Source of the DNA: CALVGQ01 sp031551965
GTDB lineage: Bacteria; Bacillota_I; Bacilli_A; Erysipelotrichales; Erysipelotrichaceae
Assembly: GCA_031551965.1 (NCBI GenBank)
Contig: JAVBMW010000008.1
Span: 1 to 24,650, forward strand
Length of the DNA: 24,650 bases
Reading direction: 5' to 3'
Positions 1 through 7,435 of this stretch are shown one piece after another (the first letter of the stretch is position 1; each line of letters begins with the position of its first letter). The notes below the pieces were generated by a model. That model saw only the letters and a program-made list of their open reading frames with translations, made no database searches and was not told the DNA's origin. The position numbers and the translations under genes were made by a program.

Positions 1-511
1 TGGGGGTAAAGGATAGAACTAACATGGCGGGAACACTAAGCGAACTGGCACTCATTTGATTATGACTGATCAGTCCTATCAAAGCACCGACAAGAATCGA
101 GATCAGAACACCAACCATTCCAAGCAAGACAAACTGAATGAGCTCCGTACCTTGATAGTTGGCGACAACACCCATGAATACTAATCCTACTAGACAAAGG
201 CTGGCAACGACCGAACCGATTCCGATAAGATACTCCATAGGTTTAACATTGGACATCTGCAGCATGCGTAAAGAATATTTTTCTTTTTCTTCGCCGATGA
301 TCGAGGACATTGAAACAATTGGAGCCATACTGATATACATTGAGGCAAACATATTCACAAAATAGGCGTGAGGAAGATTGTCCATCTTAATGGAGATCGT
401 CATAATGAATGCCATTGCTGGAAACATAATAAATTGAATGAAGATGGCTTTATTTTTTAGACTATCCTTGATTTGTTTCTTCGCGATAGCATTTATTCTA
501 TATACACTCAT
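1..511 (-). CDS. ABC-2 type transporter permease, N-terminal part (cut by window edge)
   Basis: About 170 N-terminal residues are visible and the frame is open to the window edge. The start is an ATG (complement of 509-511) two bases after the stop of the ATPase gene, so the two are probably translationally coupled. The protein begins MSVYRINAIAKKQIKDSLKN, a basic amphipathic lead-in typical of ABC-2 permeases. Hydrophobic segments follow at about residues 22-42, 50-70, 93-116 and 123-148. The acidic-basic stretch GEEKEKYSLRMLQMSNV between the second and third segments is the cytoplasmic loop usual in this family (established knowledge). With the preceding ATPase it would form an exporter; the substrate cannot be read from the sequence. 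Sure of the family, not of the cargo. Confidence 0.85.
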   Translation of the reverse strand, partial: MSVYRINAIAKKQIKDSLKNKAIFIQFIMFPAMAFIMTISIKMDNLPHAYFVNMFASMYISMAPIVSMSSIIGEEKEKYSLRMLQMSNVKPMEYLIGIGSVVASLCLVGLVFMGVVANYQGTELIQFVLLGMVGVLISILVGALIGLISHNQMSASSLSVPAMLVLSFTP

Positions 512-513
512 AT

Positions 514-1359
514 TTATACCAGCTTTCTACCAGTTAACTCAATGAAGACAGTTTCTAAATTGGGTTCGCTGGAATGGATCGATTTTACTTGTTGAAGTTC
601 AAAATAAGAAGCGATTGAAGATGCATTGTCTTTCGTATTTGTAAAAGTAACGGTTTGACCATCCTTTAAGGTCAAAGAGATCAAGTTGTGTTTGTTGTAT
701 TTGTAACAAAGATCTGAAACAATACCCTTTTCTACAATTGTTCCTTCATTGAGTAGAACAACTTCATCACAGAGTTCAGTAGCTTCCTGCATATTATGAG
801 TAGTCAATAGAATAGTAGTACCTTGGTTTTTAAGCTCTTTGATCAAAGTATGGATCGTAAGTGTAGTTGAAGGATCTAGACCACTGCAAGGCTCGTCTAG
901 GAATAACAATGCTGGTTTATGCATAATGGCACGCGCAAGAACTAATCTTTGTTTCATTCCTTTCGATAATTTATCAACAGGTTTTTTCTTACTATCGAGT
1001 AGTAGTACTTTAGTAAGAACTTCATCAATCTTTGATTTATCAACTTTATTGATTTCTGCAAACAAGCTAAGATTGTCATAACAACTTAATCTGTCATATA
1101 ATCCATCCTGATCCATAACGATACCGATTTTACGATAAACCTCATCACTTAGTTGATTACAATCATTTCCAAATAACTGAGCATTTCCGCTTGTCTGTTT
1201 TAACTGTCCTGTAATAATTTTTAATAATGTGGTTTTTCCTGCACCGGAAGGTCCAAGTAAACCAAGTATCTGTCCTTGTTGAATGGTTAAGCATACATTA
1301 TTTAATACTTCTTTATCTTTAAACTGCATTGAAATATTGTCTAGAATTAATGGAATCAT
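514..1359 (-). CDS. ABC transporter ATP-binding protein
   Basis: A 281-residue nucleotide-binding subunit of an ABC transporter, acting at the inner face of the membrane. Walker A GPSGAGKT is at residues 36-43, the Q-loop glutamine near 84, a signature LSKGM (variant of LSGGQ) at 131-135, Walker B LLFLDEP at 151-157, and the switch histidine at 188 in TTHNM. The C-terminal 70 residues are an extra domain, as in exporters of the drug or antimicrobial-peptide type. The start ATG overlaps the stop of the upstream DUF3021-type gene by 4 bases, and the permease gene starts 2 bases after this gene ends. The LytTR-DUF3021-ABC arrangement is seen widely in Firmicutes. Drug or peptide export is inference. 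Confidence 0.93.
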   Translation of the reverse strand: MIPLILDNISMQFKDKEVLNNVCLTIQQGQILGLLGPSGAGKTTLLKIITGQLKQTSGNAQLFGNDCNQLSDEVYRKIGIVMDQDGLYDRLSCYDNLSLFAEINKVDKSKIDEVLTKVLLLDSKKKPVDKLSKGMKQRLVLARAIMHKPALLFLDEPCSGLDPSTTLTIHTLIKELKNQGTTILLTTHNMQEATELCDEVVLLNEGTIVEKGIVSDLCYKYNKHNLISLTLKDGQTVTFTNTKDNASSIASYFELQQVKSIHSSEPNLETVFIELTGRKLV

Positions 1360-1835
1360 ATTTTATTCTCCTTTGATTTTTGGTAACTGTTAAATAATTG
1401 TTGAATCTCTTCATCTTCTTTTTTAACTTTGATCGTCATAATAAAAGTCGAAACTGTAAAGAAGAGAAGAAAACTGGCAAGAAAGCTGATCCATCCTAAA
1501 ATACTATTGATTGGAAACCAATCGAAAATAACTATAAAAATCATAGCTGTCAAAATAACCGCAAAAAATGTCAAACCTGCCTTATAAACTGTTGGCCAAT
1601 CTTTACAATAATTTTCGATCAAAAAAATCTCGATCGCTATAGTACAGGAAATAAGAAATGATTGAGCGATCGTGGATAGAGCTAATCCTTTGTTGCCTAA
1701 TTGAAACATTGTTGAGATCGACTGAGTTACGTTACCTGTAAATAAGGCAAGTAAACTAAGTGTAAGAATGAACACACTGAAAGTTACAATAGTGCGATTT
1801 GCGATTTTAAATAAACTTGTAATATTGAATTTCAT
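1356..1835 (-). CDS. DUF3021-type four-helix membrane protein
   Basis: A 159-residue integral membrane protein. Four hydrophobic segments are visible at about residues 13-33, 45-68, 83-105 and 113-137, followed by a charged cytoplasmic tail (KVKKEDEEIQQ). Size, topology and position directly after a LytTR regulator fit the DUF3021 family, which is typically encoded next to LytTR DNA-binding proteins (established association). It overlaps both neighbours by 4 bases (start over the regulator's stop, stop over the ATPase's start), so all are translated as one unit. A likely role is to hold the regulator in check at the membrane; that is inference, since the sequence shows no catalytic residues. 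The family call rests on context and topology more than on a specific motif. Confidence 0.75.
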   Translation of the reverse strand: MKFNITSLFKIANRTIVTFSVFILTLSLLALFTGNVTQSISTMFQLGNKGLALSTIAQSFLISCTIAIEIFLIENYCKDWPTVYKAGLTFFAVILTAMIFIVIFDWFPINSILGWISFLASFLLFFTVSTFIMTIKVKKEDEEIQQLFNSYQKSKENKI

Positions 1836-2266
1836 AAGCGTTTTCCTTTCAATCTCTCTTTGAATGCCTTGTTGTATTGTCTAGAAATGATTAATTTTTC
1901 ATCGTTTTCTAATGTTACAATAATTCTACTTCCCATATCGGCTTTCAGTGATTTGATTTTATCTAAATTAACGATGCAGGATTTACTGATCCGGATAAAT
2001 GAATCATTCATTAATTCTTCTAGTTCATAAAGTCGGAGTTGAGTTTCAAAACAATCCGTTTGGGTATAAAAGAAACAATGTTTATCGACAGAATCAATAT
2101 ACAAAATTTCATTGAATTTGATCAGAACTTCCTGTCCGCGTATTGATCCACGCAATGATCTTTGTAAGCCATCTATAGCACAAAGTATTTCATGTTTTTC
2201 ATTTTCACTATCGCAATCAATATGAATGAATGGCTTTTGGTTTACTTTATTTACTTCAATCTTCAT
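1832..2266 (-). CDS. LytTR-family DNA-binding transcriptional regulator
   Basis: The protein has 144 residues from the chosen ATG. That start has GCGAGG eight bases upstream, whereas an upstream in-frame ATG would extend it by 14 residues through the promoter's -10 and has no RBS. The C-terminal two thirds match the LytTR DNA-binding domain: residues LIKFNEILYIDSVDKHCFFY, then LRLYELEELMNDSFIRISKS with the conserved CIVNLDKIKSL, and ISRQYNKAFKERL at the end. The N-terminal 45 residues form a short alpha/beta stretch but no receiver domain, so this is a stand-alone regulator rather than a response regulator. It is the first gene of an operon with the DUF3021-type and ABC genes, and probably controls that operon. 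Confidence 0.9.
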   Translation of the reverse strand: MKIEVNKVNQKPFIHIDCDSENEKHEILCAIDGLQRSLRGSIRGQEVLIKFNEILYIDSVDKHCFFYTQTDCFETQLRLYELEELMNDSFIRISKSCIVNLDKIKSLKADMGSRIIVTLENDEKLIISRQYNKAFKERLKGKRL

Positions 2267-2287
2267 AGCTTTTCCTCGCTTAAGTGT

Positions 2288-2316
2288 ATTATATCCATGA
2301 CTCCCCATAGTATCAA
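2288..2316 (-). promoter_or_regulatory. Sigma-A promoter of the LytTR-ABC operon
   Basis: Reading the minus strand, TTGATA (complement of 2311-2316) is followed by exactly 17 bases and TATAAT (complement of 2288-2293). The -10 lies about 20 bases before the regulator's start codon, so the leader is very short. Confidence 0.75.
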
Positions 2317-2330
2317 ATCAAAAATACTAT
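2307..2330. promoter_or_regulatory. Inverted repeat over the -35 of the LytTR operon (candidate operator)
   Basis: ATAGTAT at 2307-2313 and its perfect complement ATACTAT at 2324-2330 are separated by 10 bases. The left arm overlaps the -35 hexamer. The centre-to-centre spacing of 17 bases is between one and two helical turns. It is a plausible autoregulatory site for the LytTR protein, though known LytTR sites are usually direct repeats, so another regulator is possible. Confidence 0.45.
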
Positions 2331-2572
2331 CATGCAAATATTTGAAACTAAGTTGCAAAATAATGCATAATTAATCTAAATCTAAAAGGGAATCAGACAT
2401 GGTAGAATTAATTTTGATTCATTTTGTAAGAAGACAGTTTAGCTTCAAGCATTATAAAAATTCTAATGATACTAGTATTTTTGCCATTTATAAAAAATGA
2501 ACTTCCTATGTTTAGGCGGTTATAGCAAAACTTTATTTGCATTGTTTATTTCTTTTTTTTAACATCAACAGA

Positions 2573-2597
2573 AAAAAAATCCATTTCTGGATTTATA
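2573..2597 (-). terminator. Intrinsic terminator of clpP
   Basis: On the minus strand AAATCC-AGAAAT-GGATTT is followed by a run of eight T. The 5' arm directly abuts and includes part of the clpP stop codon. Confidence 0.65.
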
Positions 2598-3162
2598 AAA
2601 TTTGATCAACGATACCATAAATAAGTGCTTCATCGCTAGACATATAGTAATCTCTTTCACAATCTTGGTGTATTTTTTCGACTGGTTGCTTAGTATGTTC
2701 GCTTAATAGTTGATATATTTTTTCTTTTACCTTTAAGATGTGACTTGCTGCAATCGACAAATCAGTGGATTGACCTTGCATAGATCCTAAGGGTTGATGA
2801 ATCATAACTTCACTATTTTTTAAGGCAATTCTTTTGCCTGGTGTTCCACTCGCAAGCAAAATAGATGCCATACTAGCACACATTCCCATACAAATCGTAG
2901 AAACATCACACTGTATAAATTGCATCGTATCATAGATCGCAAATCCAGCGCTGATGCTTCCGCCAGGAGAATTGATATAAAGCTGTATAGGCTCGTTATT
3001 TAAGGAGTTAAGGTATAAAAGTTGTCCACAAATACTTGATGCCATATTGTCTTCTATTTCACCTGTGCACAAGATGATTCTTTCTTTTAATAATAAAGAA
3101 TATAAGTCATAAGCTCGTTCAATATGATTTGATCGCTCGATAACTGTTGGGATGACTACCAA
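2593..3162 (-). CDS. clpP: ATP-dependent Clp protease proteolytic subunit
   Basis: A cytoplasmic serine peptidase that assembles into tetradecamers and degrades proteins fed by Clp ATPases. With a TTG start the protein is 189 residues and its N-terminus MVVIPTVIE lines up with MNLIPTVIE of known Firmicutes ClpP. The catalytic triad then falls at S97 (CASMAS), H122 (MIHQPLG) and D171 (CERDYY). The TTG is preceded by GGAAG with an 8-base spacer. A GTG three codons upstream (3171) is also possible but sits only about 3 bases from the same RBS. Unusual residues: Cys at 91 and 95 around the active serine, and S100 where many ClpP have G/A. It may be a divergent or second ClpP. Single gene, own terminator. 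Confidence 0.93.
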   Translation of the reverse strand: MVVIPTVIERSNHIERAYDLYSLLLKERIILCTGEIEDNMASSICGQLLYLNSLNNEPIQLYINSPGGSISAGFAIYDTMQFIQCDVSTICMGMCASMASILLASGTPGKRIALKNSEVMIHQPLGSMQGQSTDLSIAASHILKVKEKIYQLLSEHTKQPVEKIHQDCERDYYMSSDEALIYGIVDQIL

Positions 3163-3196
3163 ATAGATCACTTCCTTCCTTATAAAGTATGTCTTT

Positions 3197-3217
3197 ATAG
3201 GTGTAAAATATACCTAT
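3197..3217. promoter_or_regulatory. 21-base imperfect palindrome upstream of clpP
   Basis: ATAGGTGTAAAATATACCTA followed by T: eight of ten arm positions are complementary around the central A. It lies 35-55 bases before the clpP start and covers the TATATT that is the best -10 candidate on that strand. Candidate operator; the binding protein is unknown. Confidence 0.4.
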
Positions 3218-3338
3218 GAAAATATGAAGAAAAGCATGAAAAAATAACCGAAAATATTATTTTAATCATTACAACTGTGATTGAGATTTAACTGCAATAA
3301 TAAACAAGATTTTTCAAATAAAAAAGTAAAAAAGAAAT

Positions 3339-3352
3339 TGAAAACGCATACA
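3339..3352 (+). promoter_or_regulatory. cre-like catabolite control site
   Basis: TGAAAACGCATACA matches the CcpA-binding cre consensus TGWAANCGNTNWCA at every fixed position but one (A for T at position 10). It lies about 60 bases upstream of the gap -35, a position suited to activation or to control of the divergent clpP side. Not proven. Confidence 0.45.
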
Positions 3353-3414
3353 ATAAATTCTTAACAAAAAACCAGTGAGAATTTGTGAATATTTTGTCAT
3401 ACTTGTGTTTCAAC

Positions 3415-3458
3415 ATTGACAATAACGCGTTAAAAACTTATAATTATGACGTGTCAAT
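3415..3458. promoter_or_regulatory. Inverted repeat bracketing the gap core promoter
   Basis: ATTGACA (3415-3421, containing the -35) is perfectly complementary to TGTCAAT (3452-3458, just after the predicted transcription start), 30 bases apart. The arrangement could be a two-part operator or chance; the arm in the leader would be at the 5' end of the mRNA. Confidence 0.3.
3416..3444 (+). promoter_or_regulatory. Consensus sigma-A promoter of gap
   Basis: TTGACA (3416-3421), 17-base spacer, TATAAT (3439-3444): a perfect consensus promoter, as expected for a highly expressed glycolytic gene. Transcription would start near 3451, giving a leader of about 23 bases with AAGGAGG just before the ATG. 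Confidence 0.92.
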
Positions 3459-3473
3459 AAGGAGGACTTAATA

Positions 3474-4484
3474 ATGACAGTTAGAGTAGCAATTAATGGT
3501 TTCGGACGTATCGGTCGTCTAGCATTCCGCCAAATGTTTGGTGCTGAAGGGTATGAAGTAGTAGCAATCAATGATTTAACAAATCCTAAGATGTTAGCTC
3601 ATTTATTAAAATACGATACAGCACAAGGACGTTACAATGGACATACAGTAGAAGCTAAAGAAGCATCTATCGTTGTTGATGGAAAAGAAATTCAAATTTA
3701 TGCAGTTAAAGATGCTGCACAATTACCTTGGGGTGAATTAAAAGTAGATGTTGTATTAGAATGTACAGGTTTCTATACATCAAAAGAAAAAGCAGCTGCT
3801 CACGTAACAGCTGGTGCTAAAAAAGTTGTTATCTCAGCTCCTGCTGGAAATGATTTACCAACTGTTGTATTTGGTGTAAATGAAGGAATCTTAAAAGCTG
3901 AAGATACTATTATCTCTGCTGCATCTTGTACTACAAACTGCTTAGCTCCAATGGCTAATACATTAAATAAATATGCTCCAATCGTTAGTGGAATCATGAC
4001 AACTGTTCATGCTTACACTGGTGACCAAATGACTCTTGATGGACCTCACGCTAAAGGTGACTTACGTCGTGCTCGTGCTGCAGCAGCAAACATCGTACCT
4101 AACTCTACAGGTGCTGCAAAAGCTATCGGTCTAGTAATTCCTGAATTAAATGGTAAACTTGTTGGATCTGCTCAACGTGTACCTGTTCCTACAGGATCAA
4201 CTACAATCTTAGTTGCAGTTGTTAAAGGAAAAGACGTAACTAAAGACGGAATCAATGCTGCAATGAAAGCTGCTGCTAATGCTTCTTATGGTTATACTGA
4301 AGAAGAATTAGTATCTAGCGATATCGTAGGAATCGATTACGGTTCATTATTTGATGCTACTCAAACTATGGTTACTAAAATTGATGACGAAACTTACCAA
4401 GTACAAGTTGTTTCATGGTATGACAATGAAAACAGCTACACTTCTCAAATGGTTCGTACAATCAAATACTTCGCTACTATCTAG
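3474..4484 (+). CDS. gap: Glyceraldehyde-3-phosphate dehydrogenase, type I (glycolytic)
   Basis: A 336-residue cytoplasmic enzyme oxidising glyceraldehyde 3-phosphate to 1,3-bisphosphoglycerate with NAD. The N-terminal Rossmann motif GFGRIGR is at residues 9-15 and the aspartate D34 (VAINDL) favours NAD over NADP. The catalytic Cys152 lies in SAASCTTNCLAP and the base His179 in TTVHAYTGDQ. The C-terminal WYDNENSYTSQMVR is intact and the length is normal. Codon use is strongly biased to a few codons (GCT, GTT, GGT), unlike the neighbours, which fits high expression. RBS AAGGAGG precedes the ATG. It is alone, with its own promoter and terminator; pgk does not follow. Confidence 0.98.
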   Translation: MTVRVAINGFGRIGRLAFRQMFGAEGYEVVAINDLTNPKMLAHLLKYDTAQGRYNGHTVEAKEASIVVDGKEIQIYAVKDAAQLPWGELKVDVVLECTGFYTSKEKAAAHVTAGAKKVVISAPAGNDLPTVVFGVNEGILKAEDTIISAASCTTNCLAPMANTLNKYAPIVSGIMTTVHAYTGDQMTLDGPHAKGDLRRARAAAANIVPNSTGAAKAIGLVIPELNGKLVGSAQRVPVPTGSTTILVAVVKGKDVTKDGINAAMKAAANASYGYTEEELVSSDIVGIDYGSLFDATQTMVTKIDDETYQVQVVSWYDNENSYTSQMVRTIKYFATI

Positions 4485-4505
4485 TTTATAGTAAAAAAGA
4501 AATTT

Positions 4506-4535
4506 AGACTCTTACTTTGGTAAGGGTCTTTTTTT
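4506..4535 (+). terminator. Intrinsic terminator of gap
   Basis: AGACTCTTAC, loop TTTG, GTAAGGGTCT (one G-T wobble), then seven T. It is closely similar to the terminator at 5709-5736. Confidence 0.92.
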
Positions 4536-4541
4536 GAGTTG

Positions 4542-4550
4542 TGATATAAT
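4542..4550 (+). promoter_or_regulatory. Extended -10 promoter of the first lipoprotein gene
   Basis: TGATATAAT is a TGn-extended -10 placed only a few bases after the gap terminator. No good -35 is possible because the terminator occupies that position. The RBS AGAGGT and ATG follow 14-26 bases later. Confidence 0.65.
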
Positions 4551-4575
4551 AATTATAAAATTAAGAGGTATAAAA

Positions 4576-5631
4576 ATGAAAAAGTGGATAGGTTTATTAT
4601 TAATACTGGTATTAATTGGTTGTGCAAAAAACTCAAAAGAAGAAGTTGAAGTAGTAGAAACACCAAAAGTAGAAATAACTAATAAAATTATATTGAAAAG
4701 TAAACAAGTTAGTTATGTGACAAATTATGAGTATACATTAAGTCAGATTGTAAAACTTCCTTATCACGTTGAACTTGTAAATCCTGAAGAAATAATAATG
4801 TTTGAAAAAGAAGGAGAGATTGAAATTTTAGTTTCTGTGATCTGTGATGATGAGCCAATGGAACTTTCACTTATTGTTGAAGTTGAGGATAGGCCAGCTT
4901 ATTTGATAATAGATTACAAGCAACGAAACTATTATGTTGATGAAATAATTGATCCTTATGCTGGGGTGAAATTTGGAAATAAAAAATTAACTTATATAGG
5001 CCAACAAACAAGTTTTTCAAAGGTAGGAACTTATTATCTAGATTATAGGGTGACAGGCGAAGTTCAAGAAACTATCATAACGGCTCCAATATATATTATT
5101 TATAGTCCAGACCAGGAAGACTATATTTCGTTTGAGGATGAAATTGATCAATTTTTGCTTCCATTTTTGAATAGTTATTTAAATATTATTGAGGCTTCAA
5201 GCGAATTTATTGACTCAGATAAAGCCGCATTGAATGCTTCAGTTAAATTTATGCTTTGGAACGAACAAAATGAAAAAGATGGATATAATTTTGTGTTTCC
5301 ACATGATCAGTTAGAAGAAATATCATGGACATACTATAATTATAAGCTTCCTGAAAAGTATTGTGATTGGCTAAGCTACGATGAAATTAATGATACTTGT
5401 TATGATACAATTGAGTTTGGTTTTTTAGGTGGAGATGCTCCAGCTATAGAAACTACCTTCCATTTTCGTGAAGAGAAGTGGGATGGGGATTATCAAATTA
5501 TTAGCTATATAATGAAAAAGCATTTTCCAACTGAAGAATATAGTGAATATATTCAAGTGATATGTAAATTAATAAATGAGGATGGTCAATATCGAATTGT
5601 TGAATTTGATTTTGGTAATCCAGCTGATTGA
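4576..5631 (+). CDS. Lipoprotein with Ig-like repeats and a unique C-terminal domain
   Basis: The protein has 351 residues from the ATG with AGAGGT upstream; a further upstream in-frame ATG lies before the promoter and is rejected. MKKWIGLLLILVLIGCAKNS is a signal peptide with lipobox LIGC, so Cys16 would be lipidated and the protein held on the outer face of the membrane. Residues 35-105 and 108-175 look like two beta-sandwich, Ig-like modules; the second has DEIIDPYAGV and VGTYYLDYRV, features of bacterial surface Ig domains. Residues 180-351 are a separate domain with a WTYYNYKLPEKY-like aromatic stretch that I do not recognise. The next gene is a shorter paralogue. Function unknown. Confidence 0.85.
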   Translation: MKKWIGLLLILVLIGCAKNSKEEVEVVETPKVEITNKIILKSKQVSYVTNYEYTLSQIVKLPYHVELVNPEEIIMFEKEGEIEILVSVICDDEPMELSLIVEVEDRPAYLIIDYKQRNYYVDEIIDPYAGVKFGNKKLTYIGQQTSFSKVGTYYLDYRVTGEVQETIITAPIYIIYSPDQEDYISFEDEIDQFLLPFLNSYLNIIEASSEFIDSDKAALNASVKFMLWNEQNEKDGYNFVFPHDQLEEISWTYYNYKLPEKYCDWLSYDEINDTCYDTIEFGFLGGDAPAIETTFHFREEKWDGDYQIISYIMKKHFPTEEYSEYIQVICKLINEDGQYRIVEFDFGNPAD

Positions 5632-5708
5632 CAAATCGATTTCATTTTGCCAAGATTAAACTCAACTAGAGTGAATCTTTAAAATTAAATATAGTTATAA
5701 ATGGATCA

Positions 5709-5736
5709 AGATTCTTACTTCGGTAGGAATCTTTTT
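5709..5736 (+). terminator. Intrinsic terminator after the first lipoprotein gene
   Basis: AGATTCTTAC, a TTCG tetraloop, GTAGGAATCT with one wobble pair, then T5. Sequence and layout resemble the gap terminator at 4506-4535, as if copied with the cassette. Confidence 0.88.
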
Positions 5737-5744
5737 ATAAATTT

Positions 5745-5754
5745 ATGGTATAGT
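5745..5754 (+). promoter_or_regulatory. Extended -10 promoter of the second lipoprotein gene
   Basis: TGGTATAGT just after the terminator is a TGn-extended -10. It aligns at 13 of 17 positions with the promoter stretch of the first lipoprotein gene (TGATATAATAATTATAA against TGGTATAGTAAGCATAA). Confidence 0.6.
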
Positions 5755-5777
5755 AAGCATAAGAAATGAGGGTAGTT

Positions 5778-6326
5778 ATGAAGAAGATAATGACATTATT
5801 TGTTTTAGTATTACTAGTTGGTTGTTCAAGCAAAACCACAGAAGAAAAACAATTAATTAATAGTAAAAAGGAAAACTATGTTACAGATTTGGAATATTCA
5901 TTGGATCAACTTGTAGAGTTGTCTGAGGGTGTTGAACTTGTTGAACCAAACAAGGTGTTTGTGTTTAGGCTAGCTCAAGAAGTAGAAATTCCAGTTGAAG
6001 TGATAAGCGAAGAAAAGACATTACAATTGACATTAATGCTTAACATTATTGATCCAATTGAGGGTGATGATGAAGATAGACCCAATATGAGCATTGATTA
6101 TCCAAAGCGAATTTATTCAATAGAAGATTCAATTGATCCATACGATGGAATAGTATTTTATGATCCATCAAGTGGAAAAGAAATTGATAAATTGGGGTCT
6201 CTGGTAGTAGAGACACTTAACTTATCGGAAGCTGGAACGTATTGCCTTAATTATATAGTTGAAAATGAAGGAAAATATTATTCGTTTGCTGCAGATTTAT
6301 CTATTGTAATAAATCCTGAATCCTAA
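5778..6326 (+). CDS. Lipoprotein, shorter paralogue of the preceding one
   Basis: The protein has 182 residues from the second ATG, which has GAGGG at correct spacing; the ATG at 5766 would overlap that RBS and adds only four residues. MKKIMTLFVLVLLVGCSSKT is a lipoprotein signal peptide with lipobox LVGC (Cys16). The rest follows the first lipoprotein: NSKKENYVTDLEYSLDQLVE against KSKQVSYVTNYEYTLSQIVK, VELVEPNKVFVF against VELVNPEEIIMF, and SIEDSIDPYDGI with EAGTYCLNY in the second Ig-like module. It stops there and lacks the roughly 170-residue C-terminal domain of its neighbour. Probably surface exposed; role unknown. No clear terminator follows in the 120 bases before the next gene. Confidence 0.82.
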   Translation: MKKIMTLFVLVLLVGCSSKTTEEKQLINSKKENYVTDLEYSLDQLVELSEGVELVEPNKVFVFRLAQEVEIPVEVISEEKTLQLTLMLNIIDPIEGDDEDRPNMSIDYPKRIYSIEDSIDPYDGIVFYDPSSGKEIDKLGSLVVETLNLSEAGTYCLNYIVENEGKYYSFAADLSIVINPES

Positions 6327-6446
6327 CAGAAACAAGGAGCTAATTACTAAAGATTCCTATATCAGTGGAGAGAATGATGCATTTTAATGATTAATAATCT
6401 ATTAATTCAAATTTGCAAGAAATAATCAGAAGAAAATGAAGTCGGT

Positions 6447-7205
6447 TTAGTCGTTTCGTAAAGTTTGCATCATAGAGACAAGATGAATTCTAACTTTTTG
6501 AGGTAACAGCCGAGAAAGCTGATTCATGAGTCCTGGAACAATTACAGATTTATTTTTGTTCATCATTTTCTTATAAGCATATTCAGCAACCATAGAAGGA
6601 TCATCCGAAATAATTGGAGTACTCATTCCTTCTTTATCAAAGAATTGTGTTTTGGTACTACCTGGGCATAATGTACATACTTGAACTCCTTTATCTAGTG
6701 CTTCAAAGCGAATCGCTTGACTATAGCTTAATACAAATGATTTGCTGGCGAAATAAGTGGCGTTAAAGGGCCCAGGCTGAAAAGCTGCAACTGAGGCAAT
6801 ATTAAGTATCTTCCCACTGCCCTTTTTGTACATATCTGGCAAGTATAATTTACATAGTTGAACAGGGGTGTTCATATTTAACCTCATTAAAATTTCATCG
6901 GCTTCAAAGTCGATTTTTTCTGTTGCACCTAAAAGACCCATACCTGCATTATTTATAAGAATATCGACTTCTAATCCTGCTTCTTTTATCTGTTTATAAA
7001 GTTCTTTTGCTCCATTAGGATGACTGAGATCTTGAACAAATGTTTCTACTTTGTTTTTGAGTTCGTTCTCCAGTTTATCTTTTGCAGCTAATAGACGTTC
7101 TTCATTGGATCCATTAATTATTAAATTGTGCCCTCTTTTACCGAATGCACGAGCAAGTTCAAAACCGATTCCACCACTTCCGCCTGTAATCAAAACGAAT
7201 GACAT
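6447..7205 (-). CDS. Short-chain dehydrogenase/reductase (SDR) family oxidoreductase
   Basis: A 252-residue cytoplasmic NAD(P)-dependent oxidoreductase. The start is the ATG with GGGAGG about nine bases upstream; a longer frame of 21 extra residues runs through that RBS. The cofactor motif TGGSGGIG is at residues 7-14, NNAG at 85-88, and the catalytic Ser138 (NIASV), Tyr151 and Lys155 (TYFASK) are all present. The C-terminal part contains CTLCPGSTKTQFF, typical of the DltE-like/COG0300 branch of SDRs, whose substrates are mostly undefined. Encoded alone between a lipoprotein gene on the other strand and a nucleotidyltransferase gene. The substrate cannot be inferred. Confidence 0.93.
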   Translation of the reverse strand: MSFVLITGGSGGIGFELARAFGKRGHNLIINGSNEERLLAAKDKLENELKNKVETFVQDLSHPNGAKELYKQIKEAGLEVDILINNAGMGLLGATEKIDFEADEILMRLNMNTPVQLCKLYLPDMYKKGSGKILNIASVAAFQPGPFNATYFASKSFVLSYSQAIRFEALDKGVQVCTLCPGSTKTQFFDKEGMSTPIISDDPSMVAEYAYKKMMNKNKSVIVPGLMNQLSRLLPQKVRIHLVSMMQTLRND

Positions 7206-7435
7206 TTTTTTTTCCTCCCAACTGTTGTTTGTATCAGTATAACGATATGAGAAGAGTAATAAAAACAATAAACTAGTTTTCGGTGAAAGGAATTAGTGAA
7301 GAAGTGTATCAATCGAAAAACAGCAGAAAAGTCCACTGTAAATTTACTGTGTTGAAAATATCATTAGCTCTGTAATACTTAGTTCAACAAGTTAATCTAA
7401 ATCTTTAATTGTTGCAAAAATATAATTAATTTTTA

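Larger units (their letters stand above)
3163..3473. other. Divergent clpP-gap intergenic region
   Basis: About 310 bases without a gene. It holds the clpP RBS, a 21-base imperfect palindrome on the clpP side, a cre-like site near the middle and the gap promoter at the right end. The left half is very AT-rich; no clear consensus clpP promoter and no CtsR heptad pair was found by eye. Confidence 0.7.

Noticed and set aside
839..1081. Plus-strand ORF inside the ABC ATPase gene
   Set aside because: Antisense to conserved ATPase motifs; no translation signals.
2192..2374. Plus-strand 60-aa ORF across the LytTR promoter
   Set aside because: Antisense to the regulator's 5' end and promoter; no RBS.
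7381..7435. Inverted repeat TTAATT/AATTAA as a terminator of the nucleotidyltransferase gene
   Set aside because: Stem is AT-only with a 13-base loop and no clean T run on the minus strand.
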